A stretch of 64,000 nt of DNA from Cytophagaceae bacterium (GTDB lineage: Bacteria; Bacteroidota; Bacteroidia; Cytophagales; Cyclobacteriaceae), in the NCBI GenBank assembly GCA_006969745.1, contig CP030886.1:1523234-1587233 (forward strand), given 5' to 3'. Positions 50,685-60,368 of the stretch are shown piece by piece. Each line of letters begins with the position of its first letter. Positions within the stretch are counted from its first letter, which is position 1. The translations under genes and the position numbers were made by a program. Under the pieces are notes generated by a model. It was given only the letters and a program-made list of their open reading frames with translations, was not told the origin of the DNA and searched no databases.

Positions 50685-53600
50685 ATGCAGAAAATTCTCA
50701 AATCATATCTAAGGCGCCTTAGTAACCTCTCCGGAAATAATCGATCGTTATTGCTGCTGCGTTTATTGAAAGATCAATTCGTGGATGTTCATGATTTCGA
50801 TTACTCAGAAAATGAGGCCAGTTTTGAAATTATTAAAAACTTAATTGAGCAGAAGAAGAAAATCACCCTCTGCAGCGAGATTGATAGTAGAAGCAAATCT
50901 GCGAATGAGCTTAGCAAAAGGCTTAAGAAGATTAAGCGCGTCGAGAAGTTTATTTTCGAAGAAAGAGGAGCAAAGGATTTATATATCGGTTGGCCCTTCA
51001 TCAAAGGAAAATTTGCTGACGACACCCTCGTCAGATGCCCTTTGCTATTCTTCCCTGTATCTATTGAAAAAGATGGCAATGAGTGGTATCTCTCGCGAAG
51101 AGATGACGTGAACATCACACTCAACAAGACTTTTTTGCTTGCTTATGCCTATTACAATCAAACTTCTCTCGATGAAGAACTGATAGAAACAGTCATCGAT
51201 GATTATGACCGTGATGCCACCGTATTTAGAACTCAACTATATGAACTTCTGAAGAAGAGTGGTGTTGAGATCAACTTCAATCAGGAAAATTTTGCAGATG
51301 AACTAAAAGCCTACCCTGATCTTAATAGAACACAACTCGAATCAAGCGAGAGGACTGGTGCGCTTAAAATGTTTCCTCATGCAGTACTTGGAATCTTCCC
51401 TCAGTCAGGATCCTATCTTGTGCCAGACTATGTGAAACTTCTGGAAGATCAGCAGGAAACTGACTTGGAAGAATTCTTTGTAAATAAAGTAAGACTTGAA
51501 AATGAAAATCAACTCGCACTTTTCGATCGTGTGAATGAGGAAAACACGTTCACACCCTTTCCCTTAGATGCATATCAGGAACATGCCTTAAAGGAAATCA
51601 AAAAAGGAAATTCCCTGGTGGTACAAGGGCCTCCAGGGACTGGAAAGTCTCAACTGATTAGCAATCTTATTTGCGATTTCATCGCACGGGGGAAAAATGT
51701 CTTGCTCGTTTGCCAAAAAAAAGCAGCTCTCGATGTGGTCTATCAGCGATTGAAAGAAAAAGAAATGCACGACTTTGTGGCTCTGGTGCATGATTTCAAG
51801 AATGATCGAAAGCCCATTTATGAGCAAATAGACCTCCAAATCGAATCAGTAGAAGTTTATCAAAAAAAAAATAATAGCCTTGATGCCATCCAGCTAGAGC
51901 GTGGCTTTCTTCAGGCAAGTCGAAGAATAGATCAGATAGTGGAGGAACTCCAGGAATTCAGAGAAGCCCTGTTCGACGAAGGTGAATGTGGAAAGTCTGC
52001 AAAAGAATTATACCTGACGAGCAGCCCGGACATGCCTAGTTTTAGCATGAATCTTGAATATCGGTCGTTTCACTACAATGATCTTCCCGAAGTTCTTCGC
52101 AAGTTCAAGACCTACCTCGAGTATTTTGACAAATTTGAAAAGAGAACGCACTTCTGGGCCAAAGGGCCATCTTTTGCCGCATTCCACACCAGTGATCTGG
52201 TACAATTAAAAAATGTACTTCATGAAGTACCGGCGTTTAACGAAATGCTGGTGGCCAAATCAAAAGAGTTTTGCTCAAGACCCATTGATTTTGAAACGGG
52301 AGAATACTTTTCCAACAAGCTGCCTGAGCTCATAGAGTTATTGGAAGGCCTGAAAGAAGCCGTGGTGTATAAAGTATATCAACAACTTCATGCAGATAAG
52401 CCTACTAAAGACTTAAACTGGCTTTCCCAGACGGAGCGAATCATGATGGCGTGCTTCCGCGGTGTGGGCTTGGAAAGCACGCTTCAGTCGGAGGATCTTG
52501 GACGTTTTCAAGAAGTGTTGAGGTCTGCGATGCGGGCCAGAAAAAATCCCTTCAGCTGGTTAAAATGGGTGCTCTTTTCAAAAGAAAAAACCTTTCTGAA
52601 GCGTGTGATGGTGGCCAATGATTTGAAAAGCAACAAAAGAGGTTTTAATGTGCTGGTAGAACGGATCGATAATCGTCTCAACTTTGAACATTCGCTATCA
52701 TTGATTCAGGATAATTCATGGTTGCACAATTTCCCTTCCAGCTTTCGCAAAATTGACCTTCAAGACTGGTTTTATTGGCAGAAAATGGGTCTCAACATGT
52801 TTGCCGTAGCGCAAACCATACGGTCGCTTAATGAATATCTCAATGTGGGCAAGTTGGAGCACAAAAATTACCACAATCGGCTTGACCAACTCGTTACGAT
52901 GGTTCAAAAGGTTCCTCAGCAATTAACATTGTGGAGTAGGTACATCAATATTCATCAAATAAGAGCTATAATCCTGAAAAAGGAAGATCCTCAAAAATTA
53001 GAAAAACTTCTTAAAAAAGATTTTGATGCAATCTGTGAGTATCACAAACTAAAGGATAGCCTGACTTCTGAAGAGGTGAAAGTCCTCTACGAAATAAACA
53101 GTAACAGTGCCGGCTCAATTGAAGAACGCCTCGAACTTTTCAACAATAGCCTTTCACTTGCCTGGATTGATCACATAGAGTCCAAATTTCCAGATTTGCG
53201 AAATGTCGCCTCAGGCAAACTTGAGTCATTGACTGCTGAACTTCGGGATCAAATTGAATCTAAGCGGGAAGCGAGTAAAGAGATTTTGCTTTTAAAATCG
53301 CGTGAGAAAACCTATGAAGATATAGAATACAATCGCCTGAAAAATCGTGTAACCTACAGAGATCTTCAGCATCAGGTTACCAAGAAGCGACGAATTTGGC
53401 CAATCAGGAAGGTAATTTCAGAATTCGCTGACGAGCTATTCACACTTCTTCCATGCTGGATGTGTTCACCTGAAAGTGCGTCCGCTATTTTTCCTATGAG
53501 AGAGAATTTTGACCTGGTCATATTTGATGAAGCTTCACAATGCTTTGCTGAACGGGGCATTCCAGCAATGTATCGTGGCAGGCAGATTGTAGTAGCAGGA

Positions 53601-54680
53601 GATAGCATGCAACTCCAACCCAGCGATCTGTATCGGGTACGCTGGGACGATGAGCAGGATGACACACCAGAATTAGCTATTGATTCTTTGCTGGATTTGA
53701 CTAAGCACTACCTACCGGAAGTAAGCCTGGCGGGACATTACAGAAGTAAATCATTAGAGCTTATCGATTTCTCCAACGAGCATTTCTACAAGAGCAAGCT
53801 CAGACTTCTACCAGACTATAGTTACGCAAACAATATTGAGCCTGCAATAAATTTTATTCAAACTCCAGGTGTTTGGGAAGATGGCATCAATGAAATCGAA
53901 GCACGAGAAGTAATTAATTCTACACTCGAACTGCTGGCAAAAAGTCCAGAAAAAGAGATCGGCATTGTCACTTTCAACTATAAGCAGCAAGGTTTGATCC
54001 TCGATATTCTGGAAGAAGAGGCGATCAATAGAAAAGTTCAGATCCCAGATTCATTATTTGTCAAAAACATTGAAAACGTCCAGGGTGATGAACGCGATAT
54101 TATCATTTTTAGCATTGGCTATGCTCCCGACAAAAAAGGTAAAGTGAAACTCCAATTTGGCAGTCTCAATGCACAAGGTGGAGAAAACAGGTTGAATGTA
54201 GCGGTGACGCGAGCGAGGGAGAAAGTGCTTATTGTGAGTAGTATTTTGCCGCAGCAACTTAAAACTGATGATACTAAAAACGAAGGGCCAAAGTTATTGA
54301 AAAAGTACCTTGAATATGCCTGGGAGGTTAGCAATGGGAAATGGACGCCTCATATTCCAGAATATGAAGAACATCATGTAAACTGGTTTTTACGAAATAG
54401 AATTCAAGAAAAATCATTTCATGAATTTGATGAATTTAAACTGGCAAAAGAATTGCCTTTCGCCGATCTTTCGGTGAAAAAAGGCAAGACCTATACCGGT
54501 CTTATTCTTACCGATGATGAAAGATATTATCAAGCTTTGTCTCCAAAGCAGATTTATGCCTATCAACATTTTCATCTGATCATGAAAAACTGGCCGCATG
54601 TCAGATTTCATAGTAGAGAGTTTTGGATAGATCCGGATGCTGCAAAAGAAAAAATGAGAAGATTTTTATATTCGAATTAA
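50685..54680 (+). CDS. Large SF1 helicase with degenerate Vsr-like C-terminus
   Basis: 1331 residues. An N-terminal region of about 300 residues resembles DUF4011. The helicase core has Walker A VVQGPPGTGKSQLISN (about 312), a helical insert to about 900, Walker B LVIFDEASQCF (about 945), GHYRSKS (about 1018), and VQGDERDI and NVAVTRAREKVLI (about 1175). The last 95 residues (ADLSVKKGK to FWIDPDAAKE) align by pattern with the Vsr-like nuclease domain of DUF4011 helicases, keeping D1261 and D1277 but replacing the E of ECDG with L. It acts on DNA or RNA; the role is not known. Confidence 0.82.
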   Translation: MQKILKSYLRRLSNLSGNNRSLLLLRLLKDQFVDVHDFDYSENEASFEIIKNLIEQKKKITLCSEIDSRSKSANELSKRLKKIKRVEKFIFEERGAKDLYIGWPFIKGKFADDTLVRCPLLFFPVSIEKDGNEWYLSRRDDVNITLNKTFLLAYAYYNQTSLDEELIETVIDDYDRDATVFRTQLYELLKKSGVEINFNQENFADELKAYPDLNRTQLESSERTGALKMFPHAVLGIFPQSGSYLVPDYVKLLEDQQETDLEEFFVNKVRLENENQLALFDRVNEENTFTPFPLDAYQEHALKEIKKGNSLVVQGPPGTGKSQLISNLICDFIARGKNVLLVCQKKAALDVVYQRLKEKEMHDFVALVHDFKNDRKPIYEQIDLQIESVEVYQKKNNSLDAIQLERGFLQASRRIDQIVEELQEFREALFDEGECGKSAKELYLTSSPDMPSFSMNLEYRSFHYNDLPEVLRKFKTYLEYFDKFEKRTHFWAKGPSFAAFHTSDLVQLKNVLHEVPAFNEMLVAKSKEFCSRPIDFETGEYFSNKLPELIELLEGLKEAVVYKVYQQLHADKPTKDLNWLSQTERIMMACFRGVGLESTLQSEDLGRFQEVLRSAMRARKNPFSWLKWVLFSKEKTFLKRVMVANDLKSNKRGFNVLVERIDNRLNFEHSLSLIQDNSWLHNFPSSFRKIDLQDWFYWQKMGLNMFAVAQTIRSLNEYLNVGKLEHKNYHNRLDQLVTMVQKVPQQLTLWSRYINIHQIRAIILKKEDPQKLEKLLKKDFDAICEYHKLKDSLTSEEVKVLYEINSNSAGSIEERLELFNNSLSLAWIDHIESKFPDLRNVASGKLESLTAELRDQIESKREASKEILLLKSREKTYEDIEYNRLKNRVTYRDLQHQVTKKRRIWPIRKVISEFADELFTLLPCWMCSPESASAIFPMRENFDLVIFDEASQCFAERGIPAMYRGRQIVVAGDSMQLQPSDLYRVRWDDEQDDTPELAIDSLLDLTKHYLPEVSLAGHYRSKSLELIDFSNEHFYKSKLRLLPDYSYANNIEPAINFIQTPGVWEDGINEIEAREVINSTLELLAKSPEKEIGIVTFNYKQQGLILDILEEEAINRKVQIPDSLFVKNIENVQGDERDIIIFSIGYAPDKKGKVKLQFGSLNAQGGENRLNVAVTRAREKVLIVSSILPQQLKTDDTKNEGPKLLKKYLEYAWEVSNGKWTPHIPEYEEHHVNWFLRNRIQEKSFHEFDEFKLAKELPFADLSVKKGKTYTGLILTDDERYYQALSPKQIYAYQHFHLIMKNWPHVRFHSREFWIDPDAAKEKMRRFLYSN

Positions 54681-54682
54681 AT

Positions 54683-55045
54683 ATGAAGAAACATCACATC
54701 ATATTATTCATTTTAGTCGCTAACCTCATCGTATTTGCAACCTTTATGATTGCATGGTTGGCATTGGATATGTTTAATGAAAACAACGCGCATACACTCA
54801 TCCTAGTCATGAGCTATGCTTTACCACCAGTTACGATAGCTCCTTTTATCATTAAGATGAATTCACTCACGATCAAACAAAAATGGAACTGGATTATCTA
54901 TACTGTCCTGATCGGGTTTATTGGTGCAATTCATTTCTACATTAAGTATAAAAATGAAATCAGCCGGATAGCTACCGAAACAGCAAAGGGGATGAAAGAA
55001 GGGCCTAATTCATTGAGTGAATTCGATTCTGGCTCCTACAGATAG
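54683..55045 (+). CDS. Small membrane protein of unknown function
   Basis: 120 residues from the ATG at 54683, two bases after the helicase stop; a start further upstream would lie inside the helicase. Three hydrophobic segments (about 6-27, 38-56, 70-88) and a charged tail. No known family. Its 3' end overlaps the convergent gldH gene by 36 bp. Confidence 0.6.
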   Translation: MKKHHIILFILVANLIVFATFMIAWLALDMFNENNAHTLILVMSYALPPVTIAPFIIKMNSLTIKQKWNWIIYTVLIGFIGAIHFYIKYKNEISRIATETAKGMKEGPNSLSEFDSGSYR

Positions 55046-55474
55046 AATGAACGGTAAAGTATCTCTTCTCATATATTGCTCGAAAGAAAGAGCGTATTTA
55101 CCAGCCTTTTCAAATGAATAATTTTCCTGCAATAGGAAAGAATGATCAAACAAATCGCCAAGACCACTACCTTGAGGTTCACCGGTTTTAGGATCAAAAA
55201 GGTCTACTTGTTTAAGTTCCTGAAGCAGTACATTTCCAATGGAATCTTGAAGAGTATATTGAAAGTAAAGGTTATAAAACGGATAGGACGAAGCATTGCG
55301 AAAAGTACCCAGGAGGTTATATGTCTTTGTCGTATCTACAATTTCAAAATCAAATGTCTGAATGGAATCCAAATGCCAAAAGGCTTCTTCCAGATCATTA
55401 TAATCCTCATAGACTCTGCTAGAATCGCACGAGGTAAGCGCTACAAATACTGCTAGAATTAAGAAGTACTTCAT
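55010..55474 (-). CDS. gldH: Gliding motility lipoprotein GldH
   Basis: 154 residues from the ATG at 55474. A lipobox ALTSC puts the lipid on C16. The remainder matches GldH: SRVYEDYNDLEEAFWHLDS, YNLLGTFRNASSYPFYNLYF and LFDPKTGEPQGSGLGDLFDH with QYMRRDTLP. GldH is needed for gliding and type IX secretion in Flavobacterium johnsoniae. It starts one base after the stop of the RicT-like gene, the arrangement seen in other Bacteroidota. An in-frame upstream ATG at 55588 overlaps that gene and is rejected. Confidence 0.9.
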   Translation of the reverse strand: MKYFLILAVFVALTSCDSSRVYEDYNDLEEAFWHLDSIQTFDFEIVDTTKTYNLLGTFRNASSYPFYNLYFQYTLQDSIGNVLLQELKQVDLFDPKTGEPQGSGLGDLFDHSFLLQENYSFEKAGKYALSFEQYMRRDTLPFILSVGARIEFTQ

Positions 55475-55475
55475 T

Positions 55476-56621
55476 TTAGGAATTTTCAGACTTTCTATGT
55501 TGAGGCTTTTTACCTCTGTATTTATTTCTTTTCTTTTTCTTCTTTTTACCCTTACCACTAAATTTTTTATCCATTGCTTCCAGATCACTATTTATCGAGT
55601 TAGACTCCAATTGTTCTACTTCAATCTCATTTTCTGCAAGTGAAGATGGCTTCTTTCCATTCTTATTCATAGCCTGAATCTCCTTCACTCTATCGATTGG
55701 TACTGGGTGCCAATTATTGTCATCGTCGTACCCAAACCACATAATCTTTCTGAAGATATCTGTCTTTTGAAGTCTGGCGCTCCCGCGCTGTGTTTTTAGC
55801 GATTCTTCAACTTCCGGGATATCCTCTAAGGCCTCCATATAGGTGTCGAGTTCATAGTTGAGGCAACATTTGAGTCTCCCACACTGACCCGATAGCTTGC
55901 TTGGGTTGAGTGATAAATTTTGATATCTCGCCGCTGATGTTGAGACATTTTTAAAATCTGTAAGCCAGGTGGAGCAGCATAATTCACGCCCGCATACTCC
56001 CAAACCTCCGATTCGACCCGCCTCCTGTCGAACACTTATTTGACGCATCTCAATTCGAATTCTGAATTCGCTGGCCAGCATTTTTATGAGTTCTCTGAAG
56101 TCTACCCTTCCGTCGGCAGAATAGTAAAAGGTAGCCTTGGTTCCATCTGCTTGAAATTCCACATCTGTAAGCTTCATCTCTAGCTTTGTTTGCTGGATGA
56201 TTTCCTTCGTACGGTACATCACGGATTCTTCCTTATTTCGGGCTTCATCCCACCGTTCCATATCTCTGCTAGTGGCTTTGCGATATATCTCTCTTACTGT
56301 GTCATCGTCAGGAATGCCTTTTTTGGACATTTGCAATCTTACCAATTCTCCCTGCATAGATATATACCCTATGTGGTGCCCATTTGGCACATCCACAACC
56401 ACAGGATCACCGGTGACGATATCCAGCTTTTTGGCGTTTCTAAAGAACTCCTTTCTGCCATTTTTGAATCGAACTTCAGCTACGTCAAACCTGTGCATAG
56501 CAGGTACATCCATGTTTGAAAGCCAATCAAACACGTTTAGTTTGTTGCAACCTCCTGAGCTGCAATGACCGTTGTTTTGACATCCGGCCGATCCACCTGT
56601 ACCGCAACTTGCGCATCCCAT
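55476..56621 (-). CDS. ricT: RicT/PSP1-domain protein
   Basis: 381 residues. A cysteine-rich N-terminus (MGCASCGTGGSAGCQNNGHC) precedes the PSP1 domain (about 45-300) with EVRFKNGRKEFFRNA, GDPVVVDVPNGHHIGYIS, VRQEAGRIGGLGVCGRELCC and SGQCGRLKCCLNYELDTY. The C-terminus is basic with KKKKKRNKYRG. Relatives are YaaT/RicT of Bacillus, which binds RNase Y or an iron-sulphur cluster. It is the upstream partner of gldH in an operon. Confidence 0.85.
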   Translation of the reverse strand: MGCASCGTGGSAGCQNNGHCSSGGCNKLNVFDWLSNMDVPAMHRFDVAEVRFKNGRKEFFRNAKKLDIVTGDPVVVDVPNGHHIGYISMQGELVRLQMSKKGIPDDDTVREIYRKATSRDMERWDEARNKEESVMYRTKEIIQQTKLEMKLTDVEFQADGTKATFYYSADGRVDFRELIKMLASEFRIRIEMRQISVRQEAGRIGGLGVCGRELCCSTWLTDFKNVSTSAARYQNLSLNPSKLSGQCGRLKCCLNYELDTYMEALEDIPEVEESLKTQRGSARLQKTDIFRKIMWFGYDDDNNWHPVPIDRVKEIQAMNKNGKKPSSLAENEIEVEQLESNSINSDLEAMDKKFSGKGKKKKKKRNKYRGKKPQHRKSENS

Positions 56622-56675
56622 AATTCTGTAATCTAATTGATATCTTCAGGAATTTGAACTTTGGATTGATGAATC

Positions 56676-57959
56676 CTATTGGCCGAGTTCTTTTAGGTCG
56701 AAACCGATATCTTCTCTATACTTTTTACCTTCCCAATTTACCTCCTGACCACCGGCGTATGATTTACTCAGAGCTTCGCCTAAATTCTTACCAAGGCCTG
56801 TGAGAGCAATGACTCGTCCTCCGTTGGTGATAAGCTTCCCATCTTGCATTTTGGTGCCGGCATGAAACGGAAGCACCGTGGTAATGTTTCCGAATGAAAT
56901 TTCATGTCCTTTTTCATAAAACTCCGGATAGCCGCGGCTCACATACATTACTGTAGAGGCAGTAAATCGCTCATATTCAATTTCCGTATCTATCAAATTC
57001 TTATTGGCGGCAGCTATAAGTAATTCAAGAAAATCAGATTTTATTCTTGGAAGGACCACTTCTGTTTCAGGATCTCCCATGCGCACATTATACTCGATGA
57101 CGTAAGGATCTCCCCCTACATTAATGAGTCCAAAAAAGATGAATCCACAGTAGTCGATCTTCTCTTTCTTGAGCCCGTCAATTGTTGGCTTAATGATCGT
57201 TTTGTTTACGCGCTCTTTGAAGGCTCGGTCCGCAAACACCACGGGTGAAACTGCTCCCATCCCTCCGGTATTCAGCCCGGTATCTCGTTCGCCTATTCGC
57301 TTGTAATCTTTTGCTTCAGGTAGAATTCTATAATCCTTTCCATCTGTCACCACAAAGAATGAAACTTCTATTCCCTTAAGGAATTGCTCAAGCAGTACTT
57401 TTTCACTTGCAGCTCCAAATTGCTTATCCTCAATCAGTTTCCTGAGCGATTTTCTAGCTTCTTCTAGTTCTTCGGTGATAATAACCCCTTTGCCGCCAGC
57501 CAGACCGTCTGCTTTCAAAACATATGGTGGCTCCAGTCGCTCCATGTATTTTATGGTTTCTTCCAGATTGTCTTTGGTGACCGTGCGTGCATCTGCTGTT
57601 GGAATACCATATTTCTTCATGAACTCCTTCGCGTATTCCTTACTGCCTTCCAGCATCGCACCTTTTGCGGTCGGGCCTATGATCATCAATTTTTTGAACT
57701 CTTTTATTTTACGAAGGTGATCTACTATGCCATTAACCAGCGGGTCTTCCGGACCGATAATCAACATTTCAATGTCGTTCGCCCTTAAAGCCTCCTCTAC
57801 TTCTTCAAAATTTTTGGGATCAACATTTAGGTTTGTTCCTACTTTATGAGTTCCTCCATTTCCGGGTGCAATGAAAATTTTACCGCATTTGGGACTTTGC
57901 TTTACTTTCCAGGCGAGTGCATGTTCCCTTCCACCGGAACCGAGTATTAAAATGTTCAT
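56676..57959 (-). CDS. purD: Phosphoribosylamine-glycine ligase
   Basis: 427 residues. ILGSGGREHALAWK at the N-terminus, YVLKADGLAGGKGVIIT (ATP-grasp) and VIEYNVRMGDPETE match PurD. It makes glycinamide ribonucleotide in purine synthesis. ATG start. It is upstream of the RicT-like gene on the same strand with a 54 bp gap. Confidence 0.97.
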   Translation of the reverse strand: MNILILGSGGREHALAWKVKQSPKCGKIFIAPGNGGTHKVGTNLNVDPKNFEEVEEALRANDIEMLIIGPEDPLVNGIVDHLRKIKEFKKLMIIGPTAKGAMLEGSKEYAKEFMKKYGIPTADARTVTKDNLEETIKYMERLEPPYVLKADGLAGGKGVIITEELEEARKSLRKLIEDKQFGAASEKVLLEQFLKGIEVSFFVVTDGKDYRILPEAKDYKRIGERDTGLNTGGMGAVSPVVFADRAFKERVNKTIIKPTIDGLKKEKIDYCGFIFFGLINVGGDPYVIEYNVRMGDPETEVVLPRIKSDFLELLIAAANKNLIDTEIEYERFTASTVMYVSRGYPEFYEKGHEISFGNITTVLPFHAGTKMQDGKLITNGGRVIALTGLGKNLGEALSKSYAGGQEVNWEGKKYREDIGFDLKELGQ

Positions 57960-58034
57960 GGATGTGGTTGTTTTTAAAACTGGTGGCTAAGTTCTTGGTA
58001 TTCGTTGGTTTTTCAAAGTGATCGAAGGCGTTAA

Positions 58035-60224
58035 TCAATGAGCGTATTCTGACATGAACTTTACCCTCATCAGGCGCACCTCGTCTTCTGAATAATACTC
58101 TCCTAATTCCTCCATTGCAACTTTGAGTTCATCGGTTTCGGCGTTGAGGAAATAATCATAAATATCATCTTGTCTGTCATCATCCAATAATTGATCGATG
58201 TAGTAATCGATGTTTAGCTTGGTGCCTGAGTAACAGATATTCTCTACTTCCGCTATTACATCTTCGTACTTCATTCCCCTGGCTTCTGCAATTTCCTCAA
58301 AGTCCATCTTTTGATCGATGTGCTGAATGATATAGATTTTATTTTTAGACTTAGTGCCGGAAGTTTTGATAAGAACATCTGAGGCGGTTATGATATCGTG
58401 TTCATCTACATATTCTTCAATCATCTGGAGAAAAGGTTCACCAAATTTCTTTGCTTTACTTTCACCTACTCCAACAATCTGCTTGAGATCATCCATGGTT
58501 GTTGGATAAACCGTACACATCTCCTCCATTGATGGATCACTAAAGATTACATAAGGGGGAATATCCTCCTGATGTGCAATGTCTTTGCGAAGCTTCTTGA
58601 GCATTCCAAAAAGCGTCTTGTCATAAGCGCTCACGTTTACCGGAGCCTTATCCATGTCGTCTTCATTATCGCCATCTGCCGTATACTCATGATCCTTCGT
58701 GAGCATATGACTAAATGGAGATTCAAGAAATTTTTTCCCTTTGGATGAAACTCTAAATACTGCAGGATTCTCTATGTCTTTCTTTAAAAATTCGTGAAGC
58801 AACGTTTGTCTGATGACTGATCTCCAGAAATTTTCATCGTCACTGATTGATTCGCCTTTGCCGAAAACAGCTAGTTTATCATGATCATAACTCTTTACAT
58901 GCTGCGTAGATTTGCCTATAAGTAATGACGCCAGGTGATTGATGTCAAATCGCTCATTGGTTTGAATCACGGCCTCAATGACTAGTTTGATAATTTCCTT
59001 TCCTTCAAATTTCTCCTTTGGATGGACGCAATTATCGCATTGACCACAATTGTCTTCGGTATATTCTTCCCCGAAGTAATGCAAGAGTTGTTTTCGTCTG
59101 CATATAGCCGAGTCTGCATAAGAGGCCATTTCCTCCAGAAGAAAGCGCGCATTCTCTCGTTCGGTTACAGCTTTATCCTTGTTGAATTTTTCTAGCTTCA
59201 GGATATCATTGTACGAATAGAACATCAGGCAATCGCTATTGATACCATCTCGTCCAGCTCTTCCTGTTTCCTGATAGTATCCTTCGATTGATTTTGGTGC
59301 ATCGTAATGGACCACAAAACGAACGTCGGGTTTGTCTATACCCATCCCAAAAGCTATAGTTGCAACAATGACGTCAACATCCTCATTCAAAAAACCATCT
59401 TGATTTTTCATTCGCTCTTTGGATTCCATCCCCGCATGATAGGGAGCAGCGTTGATATCATTCACTTTTAAAAACTCCGCAATCTCTTCTACCTTTTTTC
59501 TACTCAGGCAATAAATAATCCCACTGGCCCCTTTATGACTTTTTATAAACTTTATTAGCTGCTTCTTGGCATTTTGCTTTGGCCTTACCTCATAATACAA
59601 GTTTGTTCTGTTGAAGGAGGACTTAAAAAGCATCGCCTCATCCATTGATAGATTCTTCTGGATATCTAACTGTACTTTAGGCGTTGCAGTAGCTGTCAAA
59701 GCTATCATAGGGATATCTCCAAGCTTCGAAATGATGTCTTTAATTCTCCTGTACTCGGGTCTGAAATCATGGCCCCATTCGGATATACAATGTGCCTCAT
59801 CTATTGCTACAAAAGAAATAGTGGCTTGCTTGAGGAATTGCACGTTCTCTTCCTTTGTAAGTGATTCCGGTGCTACATACAAGAGTTTTACCAGACCGGA
59901 AATTGTATCCTTCTTTACTCTATTACTTTCTGACTTGGTCAATGTGGAATTTAAAAATCTGGCATTCACACCAACGGCATTCATCTGATCTACCTGATTC
60001 TTCATTAATGCGATCAAGGGGGAAATTACAATCGCAGTACCTCCCTGCACAATGGCTGGCAGCTGGTAGCACAAAGACTTACCGGCCCCTGTTGGCATTA
60101 TTACAAATGTATTATTGCCATCAAGAATATTGGTGATAATATCCTCTTGCTTGCCCCGGAATTTGTCATAACCAAAAACTCTCTTGAGGCTTCCCTTAAG
60201 ACTCACTTCGGCAGTTGTCTCCAT
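58035..60224 (-). CDS. recQ: ATP-dependent DNA helicase RecQ
   Basis: 729 residues. FVIMPTGAGKSLCYQLPAIV is Walker A, FVAIDEAHCISEWGHDFRPE the DEAH motif, and YYQETGRAGRDG motif VI. The RecQ-Ct zinc site is in ADSAICRRKQLLHYFG with DNCGQCDNC. A winged-helix and an HRDC-like domain (about 530-620) follow, then a further C-terminal extension. It unwinds DNA in recombination and repair. ATG start, divergent from the guanylyltransferase gene. Confidence 0.95.
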   Translation of the reverse strand: METTAEVSLKGSLKRVFGYDKFRGKQEDIITNILDGNNTFVIMPTGAGKSLCYQLPAIVQGGTAIVISPLIALMKNQVDQMNAVGVNARFLNSTLTKSESNRVKKDTISGLVKLLYVAPESLTKEENVQFLKQATISFVAIDEAHCISEWGHDFRPEYRRIKDIISKLGDIPMIALTATATPKVQLDIQKNLSMDEAMLFKSSFNRTNLYYEVRPKQNAKKQLIKFIKSHKGASGIIYCLSRKKVEEIAEFLKVNDINAAPYHAGMESKERMKNQDGFLNEDVDVIVATIAFGMGIDKPDVRFVVHYDAPKSIEGYYQETGRAGRDGINSDCLMFYSYNDILKLEKFNKDKAVTERENARFLLEEMASYADSAICRRKQLLHYFGEEYTEDNCGQCDNCVHPKEKFEGKEIIKLVIEAVIQTNERFDINHLASLLIGKSTQHVKSYDHDKLAVFGKGESISDDENFWRSVIRQTLLHEFLKKDIENPAVFRVSSKGKKFLESPFSHMLTKDHEYTADGDNEDDMDKAPVNVSAYDKTLFGMLKKLRKDIAHQEDIPPYVIFSDPSMEEMCTVYPTTMDDLKQIVGVGESKAKKFGEPFLQMIEEYVDEHDIITASDVLIKTSGTKSKNKIYIIQHIDQKMDFEEIAEARGMKYEDVIAEVENICYSGTKLNIDYYIDQLLDDDRQDDIYDYFLNAETDELKVAMEELGEYYSEDEVRLMRVKFMSEYAH

Positions 60225-60322
60225 TTCTCCTGATTGATGTAAAGTAAAAGTTAGTCAAAACCGTGATCGCAAACAAATTGTCTTTTCAGACTGTGCGTTC
60301 TCATAACGCTGGAGGATTGAGC

Positions 60323-60330
60323 TATATTTG
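60323..60330 (+). promoter_or_regulatory. Candidate -7 box of the guanylyltransferase gene
   Basis: TATATTTG fits TAnnTTTG, 38 bp before the ATG at 60369, in the 144 bp gap between divergent genes. No -33 found. Confidence 0.4.
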
Positions 60331-60368
60331 CGACGATTATTTCTAATGCGAATTTCTCACAAAATCTT

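Noticed and set aside
50685..54680. A complete known defence system around the SF1 helicase
   Set aside because: The neighbours are a ComEA-like protein and gliding genes; no partner nuclease, methylase or toxin was seen.
54623..54682. Upstream start for the small membrane protein
   Set aside because: It lies inside the helicase coding region; the ATG at 54683 directly precedes the first hydrophobic segment.
55475..55588. N-terminal extension of gldH
   Set aside because: It overlaps the RicT-like gene and would bury the lipobox 38 residues further in; the ATG at 55474 gives a standard lipoprotein signal.
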